64,000 nt of DNA, taken from Plasmodiophora brassicae (Eukaryota > Endomyxa: Phytomyxea > Phytomyxea > Plasmodiophorida). The stretch covers positions 1,426,001-1,490,000 of the forward strand of contig CP145413.1 in NCBI GenBank assembly GCA_036867785.1. Reading direction: 5' to 3'. Made by a program: the position numbers and the translations under genes. The notes under the pieces are model-generated. The model was not told the DNA's origin and made no database searches. It saw only the letters and a list, made by a program, of their open reading frames with translations. Numbering within the stretch: the stretch's first letter is position 1; each line of letters starts with the position of its first letter. Positions 40,222 to 49,123 of this stretch are shown here, piece after piece.

Positions 40222-41430
40222 ATGGCGCTGGCCTGCTCACGCCTGCGACGTGTACCCTGGTGCGCCTCGGCGCTGGCGATCGTGCTGATTGCCAACCTGT
40301 CGGTCGTCACGATCTGGATGCTGCGCCCGTCGTGGCAACTCCTGGACGGCGAGGACACCCGCTATCGTGTGCCGCCCAGTGACCCAGAGGACGACGACGA
40401 CATTGTCGGTATGTACCCGGTCGACAAGGTCGCTGCCGTCGCGCCCGGGTCGTCACGGTGCACGGCCGGTGTCGTCCTGGAGTCGGCGTTCGCCGAGGTC
40501 CCGGCCCGGCCGCGACCAGGACGTCGTCGCCACAGCAGGTGCAGGATGTCGGACTGGACCGACGGCGAGTGGGCGCTGGCCTCGTCCGTCGACGATGTGT
40601 TCGGGCGGACCGGCCTCTACATGCAGTACGAGAACCGGTTCAAGCCCGACTACAGCGACCGCCAGCGACAGCCCTGGTTGTGGGAGTGGCGCTCGACGTG
40701 CGGTGCGACGATGGACAAGTTCGATCCGGTCCGCCTGTGCTCGACGCTGGGCAACCGGTCGATCCTGTTCGTCGGCGACTCGCTGTCGGCCAACATGATC
40801 GCGGCGTTCAGGAACCAGCTGAACACGCGCCGGGCCGTGCGCCCGTGCGCCAACGACAACTGGTCCGACGAGTACGAGTCGACCGTCGTCATCTGCCCGT
40901 CGATGGCCCGGCTCGACTACATCCGCAACGACCACCTGACCTTGTCGAGGGACAGCCAGGGGCAGTTCTGCAACGCCTGGACGCCGGTCCTCGACCAGTA
41001 CGACATCCTGGTGCTGAACACGGGCGCACACGTCGTCGACATTGACGAGTACGAGCGGCAGACCGGTGAGGTCGTCGAATACCTCCGCCAGCATTACCAC
41101 GGGACGGTCGTCTACCGACTGACGTCGGCGGGGCATGCGAATTGCACGACGTATTCAGAGCCATGGACCAGGGCGCAGGCCGATCGCCATGCGGCCGAGC
41201 ATCCTGAACTGCCCTACAAGTGGCATTACTTCGCGACGTACAACGACATCGCCAGGCTCCACTACGCGAGTCTGCCTCGGGCGTACGTCCTCGACACGGA
41301 CAGCCTCGTGCGACTGCGCCCCGATACGCATCGCAGCGCCGACGACTGCCTGCACCAGGTGATCCCCGCCGCCCTCGACTACGCCGTCCTCATGCTGTAC
41401 TACGTCATCGTCGGCGATCTGGAGCAGTAA
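40222..41430 (+). CDS. TBL/PMR5-like PC-esterase (glycan O-acyltransferase/esterase)
   Basis: Single exon, 402 residues: type II anchor (ASALAIVLIANLSVVTIWML), then the two signatures of the plant trichome-birefringence-like/PC-esterase family, SILFVGDSLSANMI (catalytic Ser about residue 185) and DDCLHQVIPAALD (the DxxH-type catalytic Asp/His, about 374-377). Family members O-acetylate wall polysaccharides in the Golgi; the TBL-domain W and C residues are partly visible (PWLWEWRSTCG, CSTLGNRS). The stop TAA is followed directly by ACG. The last ~80 codons plus 3' flank recur at 43638-43888. The gene converges on a truncated NXPE-like tail, mirroring the arrangement 2.5 kb further on. Confidence 0.8.
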   Translation: MALACSRLRRVPWCASALAIVLIANLSVVTIWMLRPSWQLLDGEDTRYRVPPSDPEDDDDIVGMYPVDKVAAVAPGSSRCTAGVVLESAFAEVPARPRPGRRRHSRCRMSDWTDGEWALASSVDDVFGRTGLYMQYENRFKPDYSDRQRQPWLWEWRSTCGATMDKFDPVRLCSTLGNRSILFVGDSLSANMIAAFRNQLNTRRAVRPCANDNWSDEYESTVVICPSMARLDYIRNDHLTLSRDSQGQFCNAWTPVLDQYDILVLNTGAHVVDIDEYERQTGEVVEYLRQHYHGTVVYRLTSAGHANCTTYSEPWTRAQADRHAAEHPELPYKWHYFATYNDIARLHYASLPRAYVLDTDSLVRLRPDTHRSADDCLHQVIPAALDYAVLMLYYVIVGDLEQ

Positions 41431-41488
41431 ACGTGTCACGATTCGCGCACGCGACGATTGTTAGTGCATTGTGCACCCAGGCGACCCG

Positions 41489-41778
41489 TTACGCCAGGGC
41501 GGCGAAGATCGCGGCCTGCTCCCAGCAGAACGGTTCCGGCGTCTTCTTATCGGTGCAGTGCACGCCCCTCTGCCCCTCGGTGAAGTAGGCCTCGTGCGAT
41601 AAGCGCGCCACCCACCGGTCCAAGTAGGTTATGCCCGGGTGCGCTGCCAGTTCCCTGCTGATGCGGTGCAAATCAATCATGACCATGTCGACGGCCGACT
41701 CGAACCACACGGCATCGACGATGTGGTTGCTGGTGACGACGACGACCGGCGTGCTGGCGCTCACCTGACTCCTGTGGG
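41489..41778 (-). pseudogene. truncated 3' end of the NXPE-like gene
   Basis: The minus strand codes for the last ~95 residues of the NXPE-like protein at 44011-45627 (ASTPVVVVTSNHIVDAVWF to CWEQAAIFAALA) with few changes. Homology stops abruptly at about 41778, right after the codons for SQVSAS, where the intact gene continues into FIRSQVGAS. No start or GDS motif remains. Convergent with the PC-esterase gene. Confidence 0.85.
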
Positions 41779-42142
41779 TCCGTTGGCGCGTGTCGCTGGT
41801 TGTCGGCGACGTCGGCCCAGGTTCAGGCAGGGCAGGCAGGCGCAACGTCAGTGCATCGGCGTTCTGTGCCGTGTGATAGCGAGTTGAACGGCATGTCGGA
41901 CGGCCGTCCTGGACCCTTGCATTGGGCGGCGCTGGCGACCGACAGCTGCCGTCGCCGAGGCAACGGGCTTTGATTCCGAGAGGATAAGCGGAAGGAATGA
42001 AACGCGTCGAAACGCAAGATCATGGGACGAGACGGACCAGGCGGAATGGGGAACCCGCAACGTTTCTCCACATCGGTGGCGACCTCGAGCGATGCCCGCC
42101 ACTGTGGACTGTCAGTTGCAAATTAGACGGGGGGATTCATCG

Positions 42143-42547
42143 ATGGCGTCATCGTCGCCGCGGACGCGCTCGCCAAGTTCCTCGCAACGGGTGTGGCGCC
42201 CTCGGTACCGACACGTACGTCCGAAGGTTCCGAAAATGGTCCGATACCATCAGGATGACAGCGGTGATCAGGAATGTTGGCCACTCGTTGGCGCCATCCT
42301 ACTCTTCGTCGGCGTCGTGGTTGTCCTACAGGAGACCGACCTACTGGATGGGACTTTCCGTGTCGTGGCCCCGCGAGTCATTATCGTGATGTGTGTCGTG
42401 CTTGTTCTTTACAAGGCGATCGCCATCCTACACCGCGTATGCAGTCGGGCGCCCACGAACATTTCGTCCAGTACCGGCTCGCAAGCTGGAGAACACGGTG
42501 ATCCAGTGTTGGCGCCGTTGCTCGAGCCAAGTAATTCGCAAAGCTAA
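42143..42547 (+). CDS. small two-TM protein, uncertain
   Basis: A 134-codon frame with two strong hydrophobic helices (WPLVGAILLFVGVVVVLQ and PRVIIVMCVVLVLYKAIAIL) separated by ETDLLDGTFRV, a basic N-terminus and a serine-rich tail. No motif or family recognised. The hydrophobic pattern argues for a real protein, but it lies inside the ~1.9-kb stretch that interrupts the duplicated PC-esterase/NXPE unit, which otherwise holds gene debris. Confidence 0.4.
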   Translation: MASSSPRTRSPSSSQRVWRPRYRHVRPKVPKMVRYHQDDSGDQECWPLVGAILLFVGVVVVLQETDLLDGTFRVVAPRVIIVMCVVLVLYKAIAILHRVCSRAPTNISSSTGSQAGEHGDPVLAPLLEPSNSQS

Positions 42548-42822
42548 AGTTTAATGACCATCCGCGACCCAATTTGGATTCAGCGCACCGGCCGCTAGCA
42601 GTGTCCAAGCAACGACGACGATTCCGGGGGTCGTCGGGATCCCGTCACCTCTGCTAGTCATTACCGTCGACGTCTGAAGCCCATGCGTACTGCTCGTTGT
42701 GGCAGTTGTCTGAAGCCCATAAGTACTGCTCGTCGTCGTCCTCCGCTGGGTCGTCCCGTTACGGGAACGGGCAGCCACGTGCGCGCACCGGTCTTGTCAG
42801 ATAATCGGCTGACCGGCTATGC
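42548..42822. other. spacer, nothing recognised
   Basis: It contains a short tandem duplication (the TCTGAAGCCCATACGTACTGCTCG-type phrase occurs twice around 42675-42735, about 35 nt apart) and no gene. Confidence 0.4.
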
Positions 42823-42852
42823 AAGGGGGGGGGGGGGGGGGGGGGGGGGGGG
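42823..42852 (+). repeat. 30-nt poly-G run
   Basis: Thirty consecutive G residues. Such a run is prone to sequencing and assembly length error and can form G-quadruplex structures. It lies about 60 bp from the end of the AIG1-like gene fragment. Confidence 0.95.
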
Positions 42853-42913
42853 TGACCCTGTTCATCGACGGGAAAGTATGTCCAGTTTCGCGGCCTACAC
42901 GATTGTCTTGTAT

Positions 42914-43470
42914 AGTAAGCCCAGCTATGCCCGGCACGCGTCGACGACTACATTGCTCAGCCTGATGGTCTTATGAATACATTTCGTGGGTCGAGCGAAG
43001 AAGCCAGCGACAGATCGTACCGGGTCTTGCTGACCGTACCTTGTAGTTCCAGTCCCCGACGAACATGAGCCGATGCGCCAAGGTGGTAATTGGATCGGCA
43101 GCGCGAACAGATGCGTCGCTGTTAAACCGCCGGATCTTGCTCAGTCGCTCGGAAGCTTTAGGACGCTCCAAGGGGTCGAGGCATTCAATGGCGACCTCGA
43201 GGACGCCGTCGTACCCAGCATCAGACAACAGCATGTTGATGAAGCGTGCGCGGTAGATGACTCGCTTCACGTCGCCATCAGTGACACTGCTGAGGAGGAA
43301 CGTGTGGCCGACATCGGCGCGGAACGTCGTGCCCGCGGAATGGGTCGACGTCGTGACCGCGAAACGTGTCGACGTAGACTACACTGCTGACTGGGCCGAC
43401 GTTATCTACGACGAGATTGACGGCGGCCACGAAGTGCTTCCAGAACTCATCCCGGCAGCGCCCGCGGGAT
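42914..43470 (-). pseudogene. broken copy of the secreted AIG1-like gene
   Basis: On the minus strand the sequence follows 33510-34007 of the secreted G-domain-like gene: DEFWKHFVAAVNLVVDNVGP, VVYVDTFRGHD, then after a frame change VIYRARFINMLLSDAGYDGVLEV, RFNSDASVRAADPITTLAHR and, in non-coding form, the VVDACRA region. Both ends are lost, there is an internal duplication of HDVDPFRGHDVP, and frames do not join. Confidence 0.85.
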
Positions 43471-43637
43471 TCGCCGCGCTGTCGGCGGCGCTGTCCCCGA
43501 TTCAGCGAGACGCCGCAGTGCTGCTGACGAACAGCCTGCGAGGCGGCAGAAAGGCTACAGCGGACACCCACATCCTAGGTCAACGTCTGGCGGTTAACAG
43601 ACACTTGCGTCGTGCCCCCACACACACACACCATACT

Positions 43638-43888
43638 ACGACCGCCATGCGGCCGAGCATCGCGAACTGCCCTACAAATGGCACTACTTCGCGACCTACA
43701 ACGACATCGCCCGGCGCCATTACGCCAGTCTGCCTCGGGCGTACGTCCTCGACACGGACAGCCTCGTGCGGCTGCGCCCCGACACGCATCGCAGCGCCGA
43801 CGACTGCCTGCACCAGGTCATCCCCGCCGCTCTCGACTACGCCGTCCTCATGCTGTACTACGTCATCGTCGGCGATCTGGAGCAGTAA
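43638..43888 (+). pseudogene. truncated 3' end of the PC-esterase gene
   Basis: The last ~80 codons of the PC-esterase gene (RHAAEHRELPYKWHYFATYND to LLYYVIVGDLEQ with its TAA), about 95 percent identical to 41180-41430, preceded by unrelated CA-rich sequence. The GDS half is absent while the DDCLHQ half is kept. It converges on the intact NXPE-like gene. Confidence 0.85.
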
Positions 43889-44010
43889 AACGTGCCACGC
43901 AACGGGGAGCCATCGTCGAATTCACGACTCGGTCGAGGCATTGCGCCGCCGGCGCCGCACGATTCGCGAACGCGATGATTGTTAGTCCATTGCGCACGCA
44001 GGCGACCCGC

Positions 44011-45627
44011 TTACGCCAGGGCGGCGAAGATGGCGGCCTGCTCCCAGCAGTACGGTTCCGGCGGCTTCTTATCGGTGCAGTGTACGCCCCTCTGCCCCTG
44101 GGTGAAGTACGCCTCGTGCGATAGGCGCGCCACCCACCGGTCCAGGTAGGCCATGCCCCGGTGCGTTGCTAATTCCCTGCTGATGCGGTGCAAGTCGATC
44201 ATGACCATGTCCACGGCCGACTTGAACCAGACGGCATCGACGATGTGGTTGCTGGTGACGACGACGACCGGCGTGCTGGCGCCCACCTGACTCCTGATAA
44301 AGTCGAGCAGGATGCCCATGCGGGCCCGGTACGCCATGACGCGATCCGTCGGCTTCATCGGGTCGTCGCTCAGCACGTAGTCGTGCGCCGACGACGTCAC
44401 GAACACGATATCGGGCGTGCGCCCTGCCGCCGCCTCCATCATCCTCGCGAACCTGTCCGTCATGTTCGTCGGCGGGTTCAGCGTTGCCGCCCCGTCCCAG
44501 TTCCCGTGGACCGAGATGGACCCCGCCCAGAAGTTCGTCAGGCGCGCCGGGCGGCGCCCCGAGGCGAACGGGCACCCGGGGCCCGTAACCAGCCCCGGCT
44601 GCAGCTCCGTATCGAACATTCGCAGGTTGCCCGGGAAGTCGGTGCGCCCCTCGATGTACGGGTGCGGGTGCTGGTTCGCGTCGCCCAGCGTGCAGTTCAG
44701 CCTGGCCAGCAGCAGCGGGACGACCTCGCGGAACGTGCTGTCGCCGACGAACATGACCCATTTCGACTGCAGGCGCCCGCCGGGGATCGTGTCCAGCGCG
44801 CCGGCCAGCGGCTGCCTGCCCAGCTGGGCGAACGTCGACGCGTGGAACGCCCACGGGTCCGACGTCGACGCACGCTGCCAGGAATCGTCGAACAGCGGCG
44901 GGTCGTTGTTGCCGACGCCGATGTCGACGGTCGTCGATGTCGAGTTCGCCGGCAGGGCGTGTATGATGAACTGTCTGTTGAGGTCGTGCAGCGTGCCGGT
45001 TGTGGCGTTCTCGTGCGCCCATCGTTCGTAGGGGACGAAACCGGTCGCGTGGATCAGCAGGCGAACCGTGTACCGGCCCGCGGCCGGCGGCATGGGCATC
45101 CGGATCATCGGCGTGGATGCGCTGTCGGGGGAGATGACCAGCGCGCGGCGGTACGTCGGCGACGTGACCAGTATGGACATAACGTGCCCGTACAGGAACT
45201 TCCACGGCAACGCCGACCCGTTGGACGCGCTGGGCCGCCATTCGACCCAGATCGTCAGCGACCGGTCGGCGTCATCGACGCAGGTGCCGACGCGGAACCG
45301 GTCGTCGTCGTTGGCGGGCGATGCGGTCGGTTCGAACCGCGTCGGAAGAGGCTCCATGGACAGGCCGAGTGCCAGGACCTGCTCCGCACAGGGAACGGTG
45401 ATCGACTGACGATCCGTGAGGGCGAAAGGTGTCCCGGTGTCGATCGCCGGTAGAATGGTGACCAGGGACGCGAGCAGCAACGTCGAAACCAGCGTTGTAC
45501 CGTAGAGGATCATCGATCGGAGACCGGATGGCGTCGCCGTCGCTGTGCTCGCCGATCCGTCGGTGCCGCCGGCGCTGCCGTCCTGAGCGAACAACGGCAG
45601 CGTGGCATCCTGGGGATCGGTCGCCAT
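44011..45627 (-). CDS. NXPE-like SGNH acyl-esterase, type II membrane protein
   Basis: Single exon, 538 residues. The N-terminus holds an anchor (MILYGTTLVSTLLLASLVTIL). A beta-rich region follows (TIWVEWRPS, GRYTVRLLIHATGFVPYE), resembling the Ig-like domain of NXPE/neurexophilin-like proteins. Then comes the SGNH-type catalytic domain: KWVMFVGDSTFREVVPLLL (Ser about residue 292), DIVFVTSSAHDYV (Asn-site region) and, at the C-terminus, GVHCTDKKPPEPYCWEQ with the catalytic His. NXPE1-type enzymes O-acetylate sialic acids and related proteins modify glycans in the Golgi. It shares GDST and HC.D..PPE motifs with the gene at 62191-63717. A truncated copy of its 3' end lies at 41489-41778. Confidence 0.75.
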   Translation of the reverse strand: MATDPQDATLPLFAQDGSAGGTDGSASTATATPSGLRSMILYGTTLVSTLLLASLVTILPAIDTGTPFALTDRQSITVPCAEQVLALGLSMEPLPTRFEPTASPANDDDRFRVGTCVDDADRSLTIWVEWRPSASNGSALPWKFLYGHVMSILVTSPTYRRALVISPDSASTPMIRMPMPPAAGRYTVRLLIHATGFVPYERWAHENATTGTLHDLNRQFIIHALPANSTSTTVDIGVGNNDPPLFDDSWQRASTSDPWAFHASTFAQLGRQPLAGALDTIPGGRLQSKWVMFVGDSTFREVVPLLLARLNCTLGDANQHPHPYIEGRTDFPGNLRMFDTELQPGLVTGPGCPFASGRRPARLTNFWAGSISVHGNWDGAATLNPPTNMTDRFARMMEAAAGRTPDIVFVTSSAHDYVLSDDPMKPTDRVMAYRARMGILLDFIRSQVGASTPVVVVTSNHIVDAVWFKSAVDMVMIDLHRISRELATHRGMAYLDRWVARLSHEAYFTQGQRGVHCTDKKPPEPYCWEQAAIFAALA

Positions 45628-46479
45628 GTGCAATCGCTGCGCTCGTGTCGCGCTCGGCGTTCAGGCCATAACAGTGGAATCTGGCCCTCACGTGCCGACC
45701 GGGCTGCGCGCCAACTGCGCGCCCAACGCTCTGCAATGCCGTCGAGGCGATGGCGTCCTGCTTGGCCTGCGCTGCAACGGCACCGACGTACACGGTCGGC
45801 GCATCTCGCAGTACATCGTCGGACGCCGAAACGAGTCGCGCGCGCCCAGTTCTGAATCGAAGACGACCAGGTGCAGACTGCAGAGCGCGGTGACGCCCAA
45901 CACGAGTCACTAGGCGGGTGCTAACGCCTAAGTCGAACGAAGGCGGCTGTGTGGTGACCGCACCGTCGAGTGCACACGAGCGTGCGTGAGACTGCTAATA
46001 GGGGGCAGCGGGGGCAGCCGCCAGGACGGTCGGTCTGGGTCATGGTTGTTGAGCCTGTGCTCGCCAGCCAAGCTGTCTGCGTTCGACCCCAAGTAGGTAC
46101 CGATTGGGCCGTTAGCGTCACCCCCCCCCCCCCCCCGCCGTCCGGGCGCGGGCCGCGTCGATCGGGGAAGGCCTGCAGGGCTGCCACACTAGAAACCCAG
46201 AAGCGTCAAATAACAATCCTTCCACGGCGGTGCATGCAGTTACAGGCACTGTAAAGGTCAATGAAGACTCGTTTCTTGTCCATGTCAATGAAGCGTGAAT
46301 GTCAACGAAACGTTGTTTTCTTCAGAGCGTCATTATTGCGTCAGTATAAACGAATTCCCTGTCTGCAGGTTGTCAGTGGCGCGTCAAAATCGATCGACGG
46401 CGACCGTGCCTGCACAATACAATACTAACCACCAAGTGCGCGCGGCGGACTTGGTATCGTATCGTGAAAATGGAGGTCG
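45628..46479. other. intergenic, no gene seen
   Basis: Only short frames without motifs. Contains a 16-nt poly-C run at 46121-46136. The right part is likely to be the 5' flank of the CACTA-type element, but I could not find a clear terminal repeat. Confidence 0.4.
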
Positions 46480-48470
46480 ATGACGTCTTCGCCCTTCGGT
46501 GTCCACGGCGACGCCTATCTCGGCGACATCCAGGACCTTGAGTCAAGCAATGGGAACCGCACTCCGTCCGTCGAGTCCTTGTCTGACGTCGTGGACGACA
46601 TTTCGCTGCGGTCTCGGAGCTCATCGGATAGTCTCGACGGCGATGACATCGGGCTTCCCAGCATGGACGTCGACTGGACTGTTCCCGGCTCTCCGCGCAT
46701 CGACTTCGACCTCACAGTTGGATTGCCCGACGAATTCCAGAACTTGGGCGTGCACGATCGTCCGCCCGATTTCGATATTCGCTTTCGGAATCAGATCGCA
46801 CTTGCCGACTTTTTGAAGCAGCAACTGCCCTATCAGACTCTGTTATCCCCTCTAAATACTGAAGCGTCAGATATTCCAGCGTTCGATTATTGGACGAGTT
46901 CGCTCGTGGACGGCATACGTTTTCGTCGTTGTCGCGATCCTTGAAACGCCAGGCGTTCCACGTTAATGTTTGCCAAAAACGAACTGCTGCTTCGTGTACG
47001 TATATACATAAGATTACTAATGACACAGTCTTCTAATGGCTTTCCGCACAGTTCCGACACTACGCCGACTCAAAAGGCGTCGACATCTCCGACCTCGAGT
47101 CGATTGTGGAGAGCGCACACGATCTCTCCGACTTCGACCAATTGCGAGATCGCCTTCTGTCTCTCGGCCTCGCATTGCCGTACCTGAAATTCTACGTGTG
47201 TGGAAAGGGCCACATGTGGCCTGCGGACGACGATCCTGATTTGCCTTGCTGCAGAGGCGTTCGGCAGCCCTTCTACTATTTTCCGCGGATGTTGCACATC
47301 CAACGCCTATTTCGTTCGGTTTTCTTTCGCCGTCTGCTTCTCGCCGAACGCGATCGCCTGTTGGCTGTATTTAGAAACCGTCCCGAAATGATTGACGACT
47401 GGACTGATGGCACTTGGAGTGGGTCCGTCTTCAAGCCTTTTGCAGAGGCCGTTATTGCTGCTGGTGAATATTCACTGGCATTGTCGTCATAAGTTGTTGG
47501 TGCCAACGTCTTGAGTTGGGTCAGTGTTCCGTCACGCCTATGCTCCAGGTGGTCTTAAACCTTCCGCAAGCCGTACGGTGCCATTCCTCGGTTTTGCAGC
47601 CAATTGGATTAATACCTCAGTTGGCTAACAATATAAGGCAGCCGTTCCAGAAGCTCGACGCGTACGAGCTGAGGCTCATGTTCGAACTGAGCTTTCCTGT
47701 CTTCAATGCCGTCACTAGGACTCGTGTCTTCGTTCGAGCCATGCTGGCATGTACTGTGTGTCATTCTCGCCTTTTATGTCCTGGTTCAAGGGAATCTCTG
47801 ACGAGTCGTCATGGACAGGCCATGGACTACAAGGAGCTGTCGTCCAGTAGCCTGTGCTCGATGCCCGGCAAACGAGACGCCTGCATCCAGTGCAACACCG
47901 AAGGCGTATACATATCGGGTGTTCGCTTCCCTGGGAACTGGCGTTACGCTTCTTCCGATTCTGTTCGCGATCGGGTATGCCACACCTAATGGGCCATCTC
48001 ACTTTTCGCTGATGCGTGCTGCGTACAACCGTCGTCACGACGTTCAACTGCGTCGACTTTCCCGGAGATTCGAGCCAGCTCACGTCGACGAATTCATGCG
48101 CCAGTCGGAAATGATGATGAGCGTCGAAATGCGGCGCCGCATGACATCTCATGACGAGCAAGACCGTGGTGGCTTGCGGGAGCCATACCAGGACGTGTAC
48201 TCTATCACGTTAAACGCCGTTATTGATGGTCGATTGTTCGACGATGCAGGTAGAGTGCGCATCGAAAAACACACGGGTGCCCAGAATCCAAGAGATTGCA
48301 AGAACGCCGGCATCCACACCTGTACAGCACTAAGAATCTCGACAACATTAAACGGAGCAGCGGCAAACATGGTCATGCAGGTCGTCGCCCTTATCATGCC
48401 CGGGTACACAGGTCTGGTGACGGCATCGTTCAATACTGAATCCGGTGATGGGAAGACATCAATCTCTTAA
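46480..48470 (+). mobile_element. decayed CACTA-type (Tnp2) DNA transposon
   Basis: Plus-strand frames give the sequence landmarks of Tnp2/transposase_21 proteins. An acidic N-terminal region ends in FDYWTSSLVDG. Next come FRHYADSKGVDISDL, then YVCGKGHMWPADDDPDLPCCRG, where such proteins have C.nGH.fp...CP.CG, then YFPRMLHIQRLFRS and MIDDWTDGTWSG (usual i.DiyDG). After that come VFVRAMLACTVCHSRLLCPG (usual RA....cDlpA) and GKRDACIQCNTEGVYISG. The coding line moves between frames at least four times (near 46945, 47100, 47490 and 47990), so it is dead unless some are introns. No CACTA terminal repeats were identified. The last frame (47990-48470) carries NGPSHFSLMRAAYNRR and may be the transposase C-terminus. 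Confidence 0.65.
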
Positions 48471-49123
48471 CCGTTCCGTGAGAAGTGGGTGGTCACGTTC
48501 GACATGTCATTTGCTGCGTCAGCTTTCAGCATTCTCGTACAGACCTAGTAGGCCACGGGATCCTGGACAACATGCGCTTTGAGGTGTCGAGTAAGCTTCT
48601 TCTGCGCCGGGAGCGTCATGGAGTAGACGCCACACGTCGCGGGCATCGCGTTTCAAAATATCTCAGGGGATACCGGGTTTGACCGTTTGCGATGGATGCG
48701 GGTAGCCGCGCGGCAGGAGGCTACGTTAGATTCACTGAATTCGAAAAATAAAACGTGGCCGTGTGGTACGCCATGGCCCATGGGCCATGGCCCATGAGAC
48801 CTGTCGATTCACGTTGCCACATCAGCCAAGGTCGAGTATAGTCCGTGCCGCCTACCATACAAAGGTCGGCCGCACTATTATTTTGCGCTGTGCCCTGCAA
48901 TGTCATCACAAACTGCGTATTAGCGAGCGGTAGGCACAGCGCATCGAACTTTACGGTAGACTACCCGCCCTGTATCTCGCCACCAACTGACTGCTCAAGT
49001 TGCTATGATTGTAGACAAAAACACGTCTCACTTCGGGGCATTTTTGGAGAGGGTACGGCGCGGTGCGGGGTCCCTGTGCTGCGCCTCCTCCAGAATAATA
49101 TCGGCTCGTGTCGCCGGGATTGT
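48471..49123. other. intergenic with short palindromic repeat
   Basis: The stretch at 48771-48797 is a self-complementary run of CATGG/GCCCATG units. An open frame runs into the downstream glycosyltransferase from 48845 but the natural anchor position favours a start at 49124. Confidence 0.45.

Noticed and set aside
39028-41430. 800-codon plus-strand frame as one giant protein
   Set aside because: Its first half is an Arg/Pro-rich shadow of the glycosyltransferase at 39038-40099; the PC-esterase gene starts at its own ATG at 40222.
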